A stretch of DNA of 64,000 nucleotides from Nosema muscidifuracis (lineage: Eukaryota > Microsporidia > Nosematidae), in NCBI GenBank assembly GCA_028335825.1, contig JAIOKI010000006.1:186001-250000 (forward strand). The letters are read 5' to 3'. The translations under genes were made by a program, and so were the position numbers. Each line of letters begins with the position of its first letter. Position 1 is the stretch's first letter. The notes beneath the pieces are model-generated. The model was not told where the DNA came from. It did no database searches and saw only the letters and a list, made by a program, of their open reading frames with translations. Positions 1-9,216 of this stretch are shown here, one piece after another.

Positions 1-411
1 AATCAAGTAAGCACAAGAGAACAGATTCGTCAACTTATTGATGATAATGTTATTATCAAGAAACTTGATAAATTTAATAGTAAAGGAAGATCTAGAATCT
101 ACAAAGAAGCTGTTGCTAAAGGAAGACATATGGGATTAGGAAAGAGACTTGGTACTGCTAATGCTAGACTTAACAAAAAAACTCTATGGATTAAGAAAAT
201 TAGAGTCATGAGAAAAGAATTAAAAGAAATGAAGAGTACTGGTAAGATTAGTGCTGAAGAGCATCAATTATTTAGAAAGAGAGCTAAAGGTAATTTATTT
301 AAGAATCGTGTAGCTATGAAAGAGCATATTGCTAAGAAGCAGGCTGCTGAACAAAGAATTAAAGAATTAGAAGAACAGGCCAAAGCATTAAAGATGAAGA
401 GACAAGGATAA
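1..411 (+). CDS. RPL19: 60S ribosomal protein eL19, 5' partial
   Basis: Large-subunit ribosomal protein eL19. The reading frame is open from base 1, so the gene begins outside the window. The first visible residues, [15 protein letters not shown], match the conserved NSRQQIRKLIKD block. The hallmark [17 protein letters not shown] follows, then the WI+K-R-M+ helix and a Lys/Glu-rich C-terminal helix ending KMKRQG. The internal ATG at 130 is the family's conserved GRHMG methionine and is not the start. About 136 residues are visible of a protein that usually has 160-190. Family assignment is secure; the missing N-terminus cannot be judged from here. Confidence 0.96.
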   Translation, partial: NQVSTREQIRQLIDDNVIIKKLDKFNSKGRSRIYKEAVAKGRHMGLGKRLGTANARLNKKTLWIKKIRVMRKELKEMKSTGKISAEEHQLFRKRAKGNLFKNRVAMKEHIAKKQAAEQRIKELEEQAKALKMKRQG

Positions 412-524
412 TTAAATATTTAATTTATAAAAATTACTGATAAATTTTAAATACTGATAATATCAAAAATTAATTAATATTTTGATTTAATTTATTTACA
501 AAACAAAATATAAAAATTTACCCC

Positions 525-875
525 ATGGATAAAAATATTAAAAGAGAAATTAATGAAATTATACGAACGATCAGAGAAGAAAAATCTTTGAATACACATA
601 TAGATACATCTAATGAAAGTATAGATAAATTAGAAAAAAAGATTGATTATTTTTCTAAGTTATACAATTTTGAATACGATAAAATTGATATTGAATATTC
701 ATCAGTAGAGGATATTAAGAAAGAAATTAATAATATTTTAAATACAAAAAAAAATGTATTAACGAATAAAAATATAAAATATTTTGATAAGCTATGTGGA
801 TTTGTTACTAAAAAAGCTTGTGTTTTATGGGATGACGAAAAGATAAATGAGTTTTATAATTCTTTAATGAAATAG
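525..875 (+). CDS. small hypothetical protein, probably coiled coil
   Basis: A 116-residue protein I do not recognise. A CCCC run touches the start codon, the typical start context of this genome, which supports it as a real gene. The protein is highly charged (Lys, Glu, Asp, Asn) and likely helical throughout, with a heptad-like stretch around residues 25-75 and a more hydrophobic segment near the C-terminus (CGFVTKKACVLWDD). There is no signal peptide or membrane segment. It lies just downstream of eL19 on the same strand with a 113-bp gap. It could be a small subunit of a nuclear complex, but nothing seen points to one. Confidence 0.6.
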   Translation: MDKNIKREINEIIRTIREEKSLNTHIDTSNESIDKLEKKIDYFSKLYNFEYDKIDIEYSSVEDIKKEINNILNTKKNVLTNKNIKYFDKLCGFVTKKACVLWDDEKINEFYNSLMK

Positions 876-1252
876 ATAGCCGTAATTTCTTAATTATATA
901 AAAATAATTGACATTTATTTATTTAATAAAAGAAATTCTTGTTTTAGAAAATAAATTTTTCAATTCTTGTTAAAAATAATTGACATTTATTTAATAATAA
1001 AATACATTTCTGTCTTGAGAAAATAATTTTTTCAGTTTAATAATTTTAAATAATTGACATTTATTTATTTAATAAAAGATATTCCTGTTTTAGAAAATAA
1101 AATCTTCAGTTTAATAATTTTAAATAAAAAAATTAAGGATAATGTCTAATAATTATGCAATTATAGAATATTTTAATTGGAGTAACGTAGTGCAAAAAAT
1201 TCCTTAATTTTAAGGGGAAAATTAATAAATAAAAAATTAAAATAAATTTAAC
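876..1252. repeat. spacer with three copies of a hairpin-bearing repeat
   Basis: This 377-base spacer holds three imperfect copies, at about 901-970, 980-1045 and 1053-1125, of a roughly 60-75 base unit. The unit runs from TTGACATTTATTTATTTAAT through a TTCT...AGAA hairpin core to a TTTCAGTTTAATAATTTT tail. The same core recurs near 35.5, 37.3 and 42.2-42.4 kb, so this is a dispersed family and not only a local array. A GGGG run at about 1213-1217 lies upstream of the next gene. Confidence 0.6.
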
Positions 1253-1600
1253 ATGAGATATGATCTTCCCTACGCTTGTCCAATCCTATCTCCAAGGTTT
1301 TGTTTCTTCACTACGATATGCTCATGTTATGTTTCTTCAATAGTTTATGCTAGATTGTTTAAGAATAAACACTTCTCAGTTTTTGCATTATTTCTTGTTC
1401 CTTTCAGTGTATACGGAATAAGACGATACGTCGTAGATGAACTAAATATTGATGAGAAATATGAGACTAGTGCTTTGAAAAGTGTGTGCTGTATAAATTC
1501 ACTTGTTCAAGATTTACATGAAATGAAAATTAATAGAATTGGTATTTATAAATTCCAAAGTGAATCATTTATTGAAGAATCATCAGATTTCGAATTATAA
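1253..1600 (+). CDS. PLAC8-like cysteine-rich membrane protein
   Basis: A 115-residue protein resembling the PLAC8/cornifelin family (membrane-associated proteins linked to metal tolerance and cell-size control). Seen: an N-terminal Cys-containing hydrophobic stretch (YACPILSPRFCFFTTICSC), a second hydrophobic stretch near residues 40-55, then an R-Y...D block followed by SVCCINSLVQDLHEM. That last block fits the family's terminal CC..C.L.Q..RE motif, with one cysteine replaced by Asn. Family proteins are 100-180 residues. No CCC run lies within 15 bases of the ATG; the nearest run is a GGGG about 36 bases upstream, so the start is less certain than most. The assignment rests on motif pattern only. 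Confidence 0.5.
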   Translation: MRYDLPYACPILSPRFCFFTTICSCYVSSIVYARLFKNKHFSVFALFLVPFSVYGIRRYVVDELNIDEKYETSALKSVCCINSLVQDLHEMKINRIGIYKFQSESFIEESSDFEL

Positions 1601-1813
1601 TTTCTAAATTTCTATATCTACGATATAAATAATAGATTTTTCTAATAAATGATTAATACAATATTCTTTTTTATAAACAACTTCCTTTATCTTTTTTACT
1701 CTTCCGTAAATGAATTCAGGCATTTCTCCTTTATTTTTTAATTTGTTCAATATTTTACGGTTTAAAAAATAATTCTGTCCATCGTAAGATTGGTAACAAT
1801 AAGAATCAACTTT

Positions 1814-2179
1814 TTAAGACACTATTGTATCCAAATAGTATACAGAAGAATAAGGATAATCAAAATAATCTTTATATTCAGAAGAAATTATTCTTTTAAA
1901 AAGTATATAATCAGAAATATCTTCTAAAAGAACGAGCATAACTTTAAAAACATTTCGTACGACAGAATTGCAAATAGGACATTTACAAGAAAATTTTATC
2001 ATTTCTTCTACACAAGATCTACAGAAAACATGATTACAATCTATAATTACACTATCTCTAGGGTATTGTAAACATATACAACAATCTGATACGTACTTCT
2101 TAATAAAATAACTTACATTATTATTTATTAGACCATTTTGTTTATTTTTTAGAACAACTTTGTTTGTGTAAAATAACAT
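1814..2179 (-). CDS. RING-finger protein (C3HC4)
   Basis: A 121-residue protein with a single C3HC4 RING at about residues 33-70: CCICLQYPRDSVIIDCNHVF then CRSCVEE and CPIC. All eight zinc ligands are present, so it is a plausible RING E3 ubiquitin ligase or ligase subunit. The rest is a short basic N-terminus and a C-terminal tail rich in Tyr, Ser and Asp without other motifs. The start has CCCC 13 bases upstream on the coding strand. It is transcribed away from CWC24 across a 535-base spacer. Partner and substrate cannot be inferred. Confidence 0.75.
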   Translation of the reverse strand: MLFYTNKVVLKNKQNGLINNNVSYFIKKYVSDCCICLQYPRDSVIIDCNHVFCRSCVEEMIKFSCKCPICNSVVRNVFKVMLVLLEDISDYILFKRIISSEYKDYFDYPYSSVYYLDTIVS

Positions 2180-2714
2180 CTTTACGTTATCAGGGGATAA
2201 AATTTAAAAATGGCTATAAATTTATGTCATTAGCAAAAAATCATTTTTTTTACAAATTTATCTTATTGAAGAGAGTTTATCAAATCGTATGCATATTTTG
2301 TTACATAACAAGGATTAGATCACCCTAAAAATTATATAAAGTAATATCAAATAAGTAGTATGTAAAAACAAGATGTAATTATTAATAAAATAATTAACAC
2401 ATTTAATTAGTAAAATTATATTTCATTGTTAAAGAATAAATAGATTATGGAAGACAAACACGTTTTTTATTTTACTCTATAAAAATTAAAGACTTTTAAA
2501 AAACAAATAAGAAAAATAAAGAATTACTTAAAGACTTTAAAAAATTTTAGAAAAGAAAAAAATAAAGAATTACATAAAAGACTTTAAAAAATTTCTTTAA
2601 AAGAAAAACTAAAAATTTTTTAAAGAAAAAACTAAAGAATTACTTAAAGACTTTAAAAAATTTTTAAAGAAAAAATTACTCTAAAAACTTATTCTTTTGA
2701 TAAAATTCACCCCA
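2180..2714. repeat. divergent spacer with purine-rich tandem repeat
   Basis: Intergenic region between the RING gene (minus) and CWC24 (plus). From about 2480 to 2690 it carries four imperfect copies of a purine-rich 50-60 base unit whose core reads AAAGAATTACTTAAAGACTT followed by AAAAAATTT and GAAAAA. The array ends about 25 bases before the CWC24 start codon. The strong strand asymmetry (purines on the plus strand) is unlike the other spacers. Confidence 0.6.
2711..2713 (+). promoter_or_regulatory. CCC start-proximal motif deciding the CWC24 start
   Basis: ACCCC lies two bases before ATG 2715. An upstream in-frame TTG at 2697 would add six residues but sits before the motif, so 2715 is preferred. 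Confidence 0.7.
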
Positions 2715-2969
2715 ATGGAACATAAAACACTTTGCATTCCATTTAATAAAACTGGTTATTGTAAATTTGGAAATACTTGTAAATATTCACATATAAGACT
2801 TAATCAAATTAAAGATAAAGAAATATGCAATTTATGTAAAAAAGAAGTATCTAAACCTGTTATCACAAATTGTAACCATATATTTTGTTATGAATGTGCA
2901 TTATCTAATCCAGAAATATGTATTAAATGTAATGAAGAATTGCATGGAATATTTTATCTTTTAGGATGA
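2715..2969 (+). CDS. CWC24: Cwc24/RNF113-type spliceosomal factor
   Basis: An 84-residue protein with two zinc domains in the order and spacing of Cwc24/RNF113A: a CCCH finger (CIPFNKTGYCKFGNTCKYSH, residues ~7-26) and a C3HC4 RING (CNLCKKEVSKPVITNCNHIF, then CYEC and CIKC) ending HGIFYLLG. Yeast Cwc24 is about 259 residues; here only the conserved C-terminal half survives. In the family this protein joins the activated spliceosome (Bact) and protects the 5' splice site. Its presence, with SmD2 at 61.3 kb and a possible Brr2 at 29-33 kb, argues that splicing is retained. It lies 64 bases upstream of CCT5 on the same strand. Confidence 0.85.
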   Translation: MEHKTLCIPFNKTGYCKFGNTCKYSHIRLNQIKDKEICNLCKKEVSKPVITNCNHIFCYECALSNPEICIKCNEELHGIFYLLG

Positions 2970-3033
2970 TTTTCTTATCTCTTCTTTGCTAAAATAAAAT
3001 ACTTCTAAATTTTTTAATTTTTTTTACCCTAAT

Positions 3034-4629
3034 ATGTCTCAACTCCTTACAGATGAAATCGGTCAAGCTTTTGAAATTACTGATGAGACAAATACCAGAT
3101 TACGCGGATTTACTTCAATTTATACAAATATTTCTGTTATAAACAGTATAACGAATTTTTTATCTTTATCTTTTGGTCCATGTGGTATGGACAAAATATT
3201 ACAAAGCAAAGATGATGAAATTACTGTAACTAATGATGGAGCAACTATACTTAAAGAAATGGATATGTCTAATAATCCAATTTCTCAACTTATTGTTCAA
3301 CTTAGTGAATCACAAGATAATGAAATTGGTGATGGTACCACTGGTGTAGTTATATTAGCAAATGCTCTTTTACAGCATAGCAAAAAATTAATGGAAAAAG
3401 GAATTCATCCAATAAGAATTGCAGAGAATTTTGATTTTTCTTTAAATTTAGCTATTGAACATCTTAATAAAATATGTGATCCAATAAAAAATAGAAAAGA
3501 TGCTATGTTTAATGCTGCTAAAACAAGTCTTTATAGTAAAGTCGTTTCTAATTCTATTAACGAATTTTCAGAGATTTGTGTTCAAGCTATTTTATCAGTA
3601 GCAGATCTCGATCGTAAAGACGTCGATTTTGAATTAATAAATTTCGAAAAGAAAACAGGGAACGATATTTCAGAAACAGAATTAATTAAGGGAATGGTAA
3701 TTAAAAAAGAATTTAGTCATCCTCAGATGAAGAAAGAATTTAAAAATGCAAAGATTGCATTACTTGCCTGTCCATTTGAACCACCAAAATTAAAGAATAA
3801 ACACAGTCTTATTATAAAAAATCCTGATGAGTTTAGACAATTACAAAAGTACGAAAAAGAGACATTTTTAGAAATGATAAAATATTTAAAAGATGCTAAA
3901 GTTGATTTGGTAATGTGTCAATGGGGATTTGATGATGAAGCTAATTCTTTACTTATGGAGAATAATTTACCTGCTATTCGTTGGGTAGGTGGAAATGATT
4001 TAGATTTAATTGCAGTACATGTAAATGGAAATATAATTTCTAGATTTGACGATCTTAAAACTGAAGATTTAGGTATAGCAAATGTTAAAGAAGTATCTTT
4101 GGGTACTGAAAATGAAAAGATAATTATTATTGAAAATAGTAATCAGAAAAAAGCTGTTACAATTATAGTTAAAGGAGGAAATGATATGATAATAGAAGAA
4201 GCTAAAAGATCTTTACAAGATGGAATGTTTGCTGTAAGAAATGTATTGATAAATGATAAAATAGTTTATGGAGGTGGATCAGCTGAAATTTCTATGTCAC
4301 TTTTCTTAGAATCAGAGAGTAAAAAATATTCTGGTGAAGAAGAAAAATGTATAATTGCATTTAGCAGAGCTTTAGAAGAAATTCCTTTAATTCTAGCTAG
4401 AAATAGTGGACTTGATTCTTTAGAACTTCTTACAAGACTTAGAAAGAGACAGATTGAAACTAAAAATAATTTTTTAGGTATTGACTGTTTAGGGAATAAT
4501 GAGGAAAATATGAAGAAATTAAACATATTTGATACTTTAGGAAGTAAAGTAAGACAATTACAGATGGCTACTCAACTAGTAAGTATGATTTTAAAGATAA
4601 ATGATATTATAGTAACTGAGAATAAATAA
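3034..4629 (+). CDS. CCT5: T-complex chaperonin subunit epsilon (CCT5)
   Basis: 531 residues, full length for a CCT subunit (human CCT5 is 541). One of eight paralogous ATPase subunits of the cytosolic TRiC/CCT ring that folds actin, tubulin and WD-repeat proteins. Seen: TVTNDGATIL and GDGTTG of the ATP site, then the subunit-specific blocks DVDFELI, FSHPQM, LACPFEPPK, QKYEKETF, CQWGFDDEA and GGGSAEIS, ending QLVSMILKINDIIV. These epsilon-specific blocks separate it from the other CCT subunits. CCC lies five bases before the start. The gene ends in an AAT-AAA-TAA run. No anomalies are seen. Confidence 0.96.
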   Translation: MSQLLTDEIGQAFEITDETNTRLRGFTSIYTNISVINSITNFLSLSFGPCGMDKILQSKDDEITVTNDGATILKEMDMSNNPISQLIVQLSESQDNEIGDGTTGVVILANALLQHSKKLMEKGIHPIRIAENFDFSLNLAIEHLNKICDPIKNRKDAMFNAAKTSLYSKVVSNSINEFSEICVQAILSVADLDRKDVDFELINFEKKTGNDISETELIKGMVIKKEFSHPQMKKEFKNAKIALLACPFEPPKLKNKHSLIIKNPDEFRQLQKYEKETFLEMIKYLKDAKVDLVMCQWGFDDEANSLLMENNLPAIRWVGGNDLDLIAVHVNGNIISRFDDLKTEDLGIANVKEVSLGTENEKIIIIENSNQKKAVTIIVKGGNDMIIEEAKRSLQDGMFAVRNVLINDKIVYGGGSAEISMSLFLESESKKYSGEEEKCIIAFSRALEEIPLILARNSGLDSLELLTRLRKRQIETKNNFLGIDCLGNNEENMKKLNIFDTLGSKVRQLQMATQLVSMILKINDIIVTENK

Positions 4630-5942
4630 GAAATTAATTTATTTTTTTTTAATATAATTTGTAAAAAATTAATTTATCTTTAAAGGTGTGTATTTTTTGT
4701 AAATTATATTTAATGTGTCATTTTTTAAGGATTAATTTATCTATGAAGGTGTATATTTTTTAGTAAATCATATTTAATGTGTCATTTTTTTAATTGATTA
4801 ATATGTAAAGAAAATCACTTTATTTTTAATTTATTAATATGTAAAGTAAATCACTTTATTTTAATAAAATATAAATCTTAATTTAATACGTTAGAAGTTA
4901 TTTTAGATAAAGCTTTTTTTTAAAACAATTATTTACTTCTATTAGCAATAAATAAAAAAATTTTATCATTAACAAGATAATCTATTTTACTGGTAATTAT
5001 TCCTAAAAAAATCAAATAAAAATCAATAAAATTTTTAGTTTATACACGTCATTAAACCTTTATTTAACTTCATCTTTCTTTTCTATATTTAATAAATATT
5101 ATGTTACTGTTTTCTGAAATATTTTTTAAAAGCTAATTCTTAAAATTTATAAATAAATATTTTTGTATATGTAAAATATTGTCATAATGATAAAATTTAT
5201 TTTTAAATATTTATTTATAAATTAAATATTGTCATTATGATAAAATTTATAAATAAAAATATGTATATGTAAAAAAATATTTCTATAATTATAGAATTTA
5301 TAAATAAATATTTTTATATAAGTTAAATATTTTCGTAATATTAAAATTTATTTTTGAATATTTTTATATATGTAAAAAATTTCTAAAATAATAAAATTTA
5401 ATAAGTAAAAATATTTTAATAATAATAAAATTTAATAAGTAAAAAATAAATATTTTCATAATGATAAAATTTATAAACAGATATTTTTCAAATAGGTTAA
5501 ATATTTATTATAAAATTTAATAAACAAAAATACAATATCTTTTAAATTAATTTATACACGTATTTTAAATAGATAGCCTTGACATTTTTTATTAAATCGT
5601 AAACAAAAATTGAACTTTAAAAAATTATCTAATTTTTAAAATATTATAAAAATTTTATAACTGTAAAAATATTTTCTTTTAATGAAAGATTTTTAATATA
5701 TTATAAATGTATAATCTTTTTAATGAAAGATTTTTAATATATTACAAATATATAAATTTGAATAATATATTATAAATATATAATCTTATTAATAAAATAA
5801 TCTAAATTACAAATATAAAATCTTATTAAATCTTTTAAATTTATAATCTTATTAACTCTTCATTTTTTTATATACGTATTATCCAATAAAATTTTTTAAA
5901 ATTAAAAATATTTAAATCGAAAATAAACAAACCCCCTTGGAA
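4630..5942. repeat. 1.3-kb gene-free spacer with several minisatellites
   Basis: No convincing coding region. Seen: two copies of a ~60 base unit at about 4685 and 4747 (shared core TTTAATGTGTCATTTTTT); two copies of TTAATATGTAAAG-AATCACT near 4797 and 4838; an irregular array of about eight units between 5140 and 5480 (core ATGATAAAATTTATAAATAA with TATTTTTATATATGTAAAAT); and a short array near 5680-5790. All are nearly pure A/T and locally private. Confidence 0.6.
5932..5936 (+). promoter_or_regulatory. CCCCC start-proximal motif deciding the cyclase start
   Basis: CCCCC is followed by TTGGAA and then ATG at 5943. The in-frame TTG at 5937 is not needed; ATG 5943 is taken as the start. Confidence 0.65.
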
Positions 5943-6773
5943 ATGGATTTTATAAAGGAGCTATTCATACGTAGTCTTTACAGTAAAATATTAGAACTAA
6001 TGATTTGTTTTTGTAAGTTCAACTTCAAGTTTAGTGAATTAATTTCACTCATTCGTTTTGTCTATAACGATCTATTTATGTTTCTATATAAAAACAAGCA
6101 ATTACAAAAAATTGATGAAGAAATTTATATGATTTATGATGGAGATATCAAATATTTCGAAAAGATGTTTTCTAGAAAGAAAATTATTAAAAAAAATGAT
6201 AATCCTATAATGTGTTGGGATATTAAAAATAATATAAAAATTAAAACAGATATAACTATGATAGATTTAATTAAGCTTTATTTAAGGAATTATAAGATTA
6301 GAAATGAAATAAAATCTGCTATTACTTATAAATCTGATGATGTTTATATTGTTCTTACTGATATTTCTAAGAGTACACAACTTTGGAATAATGATAGATT
6401 TAAAATGGCTAATTCTATAGTAAAACATGATAAAATATTTTATAAATTAATGAATAAGAATAATGGAATTGAGTTAAGAAATGAAGGAGATTCTTTTTTA
6501 GTCGCATTTTTTACTAAAAATGAATGTTTAGATTTTGTTAATGAATTTTATAAAAATGTATCGAATATTTCTTATGATAATAAAAATAAAATAGGAGTAA
6601 AAATTGCAGTTAATTATGATAAGATTATAAATACAGAATCAAATAAATTTAAACTATTTGATAAGATAGTTAATAAAACTTACAAAATGATGTCACATTC
6701 ATCAATCGATCGTATTTGTATAAATCATTCAGTTATTGAATCTACAAAAAAAGAGCTTTACTGTATTCATTAG
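5943..6773 (+). CDS. class III adenylyl/guanylyl cyclase-domain protein
   Basis: 276 residues with a C-terminal class III nucleotide cyclase domain (about residues 132-270) most like the catalytic domain of fungal Cyr1. Seen: metal-binding D140 in LTDISKSTQLW and D183 in NEGDSFLVAFF; D240 at the adenine-contacting position; N244 in IVNKTYKM at the transition-state Asn. Two positions differ conservatively: the purine-specifying Lys is R179 and the transition-state Arg is K248. The N-terminal 125 residues are novel, with hydrophobic stretches near 15-50, and replace the large RA/LRR/PP2C regions of fungal adenylyl cyclase. Expected role: cAMP (or cGMP) synthesis. It stands alone between two gene deserts. 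Domain call strong, activity and substrate unproven. Confidence 0.78.
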   Translation: MDFIKELFIRSLYSKILELMICFCKFNFKFSELISLIRFVYNDLFMFLYKNKQLQKIDEEIYMIYDGDIKYFEKMFSRKKIIKKNDNPIMCWDIKNNIKIKTDITMIDLIKLYLRNYKIRNEIKSAITYKSDDVYIVLTDISKSTQLWNNDRFKMANSIVKHDKIFYKLMNKNNGIELRNEGDSFLVAFFTKNECLDFVNEFYKNVSNISYDNKNKIGVKIAVNYDKIINTESNKFKLFDKIVNKTYKMMSHSSIDRICINHSVIESTKKELYCIH

Positions 6774-9216
6774 TGTAAATAAATTGTATTTAATTTTTCT
6801 TTATTATAAGTTGTCTTTGTTATAGATTGTATATATTAATAATTTAGTTTTATATTAAATTTGTTATAAGTTGTCTATATTAATAATTTTTATATAAATT
6901 GTCTATATTAATAATTTAGTTTTATATTAAATTTGTTATAAATTGTCTATATTATAGATTGTATATTTAATCAAATATAAAAAGTTATCTACCAATAATC
7001 TTCATTTAGAAGAAATTAAAAATTTATCATTTCTACTAGTTTTTTTAAAAATAAAAAAGGAATTTAATTAAAAAAAAGGATTTATTAAATTTTTTAAAAA
7101 AATTACAACATTTAAAATTTAGTAAAATATTATTAAAAGTACTTTCTTGTAAAGATTTAATTAATCTTAAAAAGTAGTATTATTAAAATATCTTTATATG
7201 CATAAATAAAAAATAATATCTTCTCATATACATTTAAAAATTTGATATCTTCTCATATACATAAAAAATAATATCTTCTCATATACATAAAAAATAATAT
7301 CATTGTATATACATAAATTAATATTCTCACATCTCTATAAATAAAAATTAATATCTTCTCATATACATAAAAAATAATATTCTCACATACACATTATAAA
7401 AATAACTATTTTAAATATTTATATCATTTAAGTAGATTTTAATATTTAATGAAAATATCTTATATTTCAATAACATATAAAACTTTATATTGACAAGGAA
7501 TTTAGATAAAATAATTGTCTTATATTTTTTTAAGAAAATTCAAAATATTTATAATTTAACTTTTAATTCTTATAAATTAATTATAGAAGAAATATCTGAT
7601 CAAAATTAATAAAATATATGTAAATATTTTTATTTGATTATTCATTCAATTATTTAATTTTATAAATAATTAGATTTTTTATTTTAATAGTGGTTTGAGA
7701 ACGAAATACTAAACAATTTTGTATTTTTAACATAAGAATATCATAAATTAATGAACTAGTAGAAATAATATTTATAAAATTTTATTAATAATTATGTGTA
7801 TCAAAATACTTAAAAAAGAATTATGTGGGTATTTTATTTAACTGTATAGAAATTTATAAAGTTATCTTAATATTTCATTTATTGATAAATAAAAATCTTT
7901 TTAAATTCTTTTAGAATTACATATTAAATTTGATAAACTAAATTTTTATTTGAAAAAGAAGATTATAAATTGTTTTAATAAAATAATGATAATAAAATAT
8001 TATTTTTATTTGAAAAAGAAGATTATAAATTGTTTAATAAAATAATGATAGTAAAATATTATTTTTATTATATAATTTTTATTTGTATAATAATTGTTGT
8101 TTTTACTATATAATTTTTATTGTATAATTCTAGTTTGATTTTATCAAAAAATGACTCACTATTTTTAAATAATTTATTCAATCAAATTCTTTTGATGATT
8201 TCATTTTATAATTCTAATTAAAAAAATAGATATTTTTACTTTGATCATGAAATCAAAAAATATTTGTTAAACTACTAATTTTATTAAAAAAATTAATTAA
8301 TATTTTATTTTTGTAAGGTATACTCTAATTTTTGAAATGAGTTTTTAAATATACAATAAATTATATGACTAATGATTTTTATATAATAAATATATAAATA
8401 ATAATCTAAGTATTTCTACTTTCAAATTATATATTTTTTATATAATAAAAATATTTAAAACATCAAAAATAAAAATATTTCTACATTTAAAATATATGTC
8501 TTTTCTATCAAATATAAAAATATTTAACTTTCAAATTGTATGTTTTATATAATAAAAATAATCTAAGTATTTCTACTTTTAAATTATATATTTTTTATAT
8601 AAAAATATTTAAAACATCAAAAATAATTAATTAATTCTACTTTCAAATTGTATATTTTTTATAATGAAAATAATTAATTAATTCTACTTTCAAATTATAT
8701 ATTTTTTATATAATAAAATAATCTAAGTATTTCTACTTTCAAATTATATATTTTATAATAAAAAAATAATTAATTAATTCTACTTTCAAATTGTATATTT
8801 ATTATATAATAAAAATAATTAATTGATTTTTTTACCTTGTTAAAATTATATAATCATGTTTATTATAAGAAAATGATATTTAAATTCAGTTTAACAATTT
8901 AAAAATATTTTTTTTCAAAAATTTAATCATTAATGTATTTTTTTTTTGACATACATTAATAAAATAAAATAATCATCAAAAAATGAATTTTTAAAATGTT
9001 AAACAAAACATTAAAGAACTTATTTTAAAAATTTAACTTAATTTATTAAGGATAAAATTTTGAAAAAAAAATAAATAAATTTAATTTATCATAAATCATA
9101 TAAAAAATTATAAAATACTTATAAATGACTAATATACTATCGTAATATAGAAACATTTTAATATATTTTTTAGAAAAAAATCTTATATATAAAAAATTAA
9201 AAAAAATCAGGGGTTA
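6774..9216. repeat. 2.4-kb gene desert with four private minisatellites
   Basis: No ORF of note on either strand. Repeats seen: 6795-6970, units with TTATAAGTTGTCTATATTAA; 7195-7400, about six units around AATATCTTCTCATATACATA; 7950-8065, a 58-60 base direct duplication (core TTTGAAAAAGAAGATTATAA); 8395-8830, about eight units of 50-60 bases around AAGTATTTCTACTTTCAAAT. Each array is unlike the others. A GGGG run at 9210-9213 leads into the thiolase gene. Confidence 0.65.
9210..9213 (+). promoter_or_regulatory. GGGG start-proximal motif of the thiolase gene
   Basis: GGGG followed by TTA and the ATG. A G-run alternative to the CCC signal has been described in microsporidia; this is the only coding-strand example this close to a start in the window. 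Confidence 0.5.

Noticed and set aside
5-12. GTAAG-like 5' splice site inside eL19
   Set aside because: The frame is conserved straight through it, so no intron is needed.
130-132. ATG 130 as the start of eL19
   Set aside because: The conserved eL19 sequence continues upstream to base 1.
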